DNA of 6,727 nt from contig MEHH01000157.1 of assembly GCA_001940755.1 (NCBI GenBank), positions 1 to 6,727 of the forward strand, given 5' to 3'. Positions 6,004 to 6,727 of the stretch are shown here, piece after piece. Both the position numbers and the translations under genes were made by a program. This DNA is from Candidatus Heimdallarchaeota archaeon AB_125 (lineage in GTDB: Archaea > Asgardarchaeota > Heimdallarchaeia > Heimdallarchaeales > Heimdallarchaeaceae). How positions within the stretch are numbered: position 1 is the stretch's first letter; the number at the start of each line of letters is the position of its first letter. A model generated the notes under the pieces. The model was not told where the DNA came from, ran no database searches, and worked only from the letters and a program-made list of their open reading frames with translations.

Positions 6004-6727
6004 TAATTATCTCTGGAAGGTCTTTAAAATTATCTAAGTCTATAATTGCTGAAAATGAGGGAATTGTTTCTGAAACTGGTGAAGATTCCGAGAGTTTTGG
6101 TCTGGCTCCTCCACAAATGAAACTATGTCTTATAACAAAAGATGGAAAAAAAGACAGTCTTCTTATAGGGTACAAAAATCCTGTTGGGAATGCGGTCTTT
6201 GCGCAGAGAACTACTGATAGCGAGATATTCCTGACGAATTATATGATGTCAACATATATGAAAAAAAGTCTGTTTGAATTCAGGGGAAAAAAGCTGCTTG
6301 AAATTGATAAGAATGATGTTAACCGTATTATTCTCACATATCCAAATAAGACTTTTGAAATAAAGAAAGTAGCGTTTAAGGAATGGGAGATAAAAAAACC
6401 GATTAAATATCCGGCTGAACTACCTGTGATTACGGCAATTTTGGACAAATTTGATAACGCCAAAATTAAAAGATTTATTGACGAAAAACCTAAAAATCTC
6501 AGGAAATACGGACTGAGCAAACCAATGGTAAAACTTGACCTCTTTTTTGAAAAGGATGCTTCAAAAAAGAGCTTAATGATTGGTTCAAAGGTAAACAAAG
6601 AAGACAAGGGTAGTGAGGGAGAAGAATTACATTATGCAAAAAATGAAGTCTATGACCCTGTAATAGGAATAGAAAAATCAATAGTCGATGTATTAGTTAC
6701 AGATTTGTTTAATTTAAGAAATAAAAA
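6003..6727 (+). CDS. DUF4340-like protein, truncated at both ends
   Basis: The plus frame is open from 5958 to the window end; recognisable family sequence begins near 6003, giving about 241 codons. Two copies of the DUF4340-type unit are visible. The first has SIIAEN, then FGLAPP (6096-6113), SLLIG (6156-6170) and LFEFRGKKLL (6270-6299). The second has KIKRFIDEKP, then YGLSKP (6507-6524), SLMIG (6570-6584) and LFNLRNK (6705-6725). Between them WEIKKPIKYPAEL (from 6385) matches the strand that starts a unit. As known for the family, these proteins have an N-terminal membrane anchor and are often encoded beside GldF/GldG-like ABC-2 transporter genes; their biochemical role is unclear. Here the anchor and the beginning of the first unit are missing, and the first in-frame ATG (6117) is inside the first unit. 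Ala GCG occurs three times here (6192, 6201, 6372) but I found only one, in tmk, in the other genes. Its head abuts the suspected junction. Confidence 0.66.

Noticed and set aside
5948..6175. Minus-strand open frame across the suspected junction
   Set aside because: It is in a different frame from the surface protein, opposite DUF4340-like coding sequence, and shows no family features. It does not bridge the two sides in a meaningful way.
6239..6681. Two overlapping minus-strand open frames near the window end
   Set aside because: Both are antisense to the DUF4340-like frame, whose repeated motifs match the plus strand; the hydrophobic minus-strand translations arise from complementing Lys- and Glu-rich codons.

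Overview
The first ~6 kb look archaeal. The support is AT-rich DNA, GTGA-type ribosome-binding sites a few bases before start codons, TATA-like elements without bacterial -35/-10 pairs, T-rich tracts after genes, and a large predicted cell-surface protein with several N-glycosylation sequons and a C-terminal membrane anchor. An uncultivated lineage such as an Asgard archaeon is possible, but I cannot fix the phylum by eye. The last ~0.7 kb (from about 6000) encodes a DUF4340-type protein, a family I know mainly from bacteria, and may not belong to the same molecule.

Layout. 1-1376 (+): the end of an energy-coupling-factor (ECF) vitamin/metal transporter operon, an ATPase (EcfA, 5' end outside the window) overlapping or abutting its membrane coupler EcfT. 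1378-2016 (-): thymidylate kinase, ending one base from ecfT in a tail-to-tail arrangement. 2017-2130: a divergent promoter region with an 11-bp-spaced direct repeat. 2131/2143-4469 (+): a two-gene unit, a TldE/PmbA-like member of the TldD/PmbA peptidase family followed after 11 bases by a PLP enzyme of the serine racemase/threonine dehydratase family. 4470-4505: a short A/G tract which, read on the minus strand, is a T-rich terminator. 4506-5993 (-): one long reading frame for a surface protein, interrupted by an in-frame TAA at 5250-5252 and with no N-terminus or start codon. About 6003-6727 (+): the middle of a DUF4340 protein, with no start codon and running off the window end.

How the genes relate. 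EcfA and EcfT form one transporter. The TldE-like protein and the PLP enzyme are probably co-transcribed; a shared role in peptide or amino-acid turnover is inference. Thymidylate kinase is housekeeping.

I do not see a clearly new biological system. The most important observation is that the surface-protein gene and the DUF4340 gene are both decapitated at the same spot (about 5976-6003), head to head. This is what a chimeric contig or a DNA rearrangement would produce, so the region right of ~5975 should not be used for gene-context arguments until verified.
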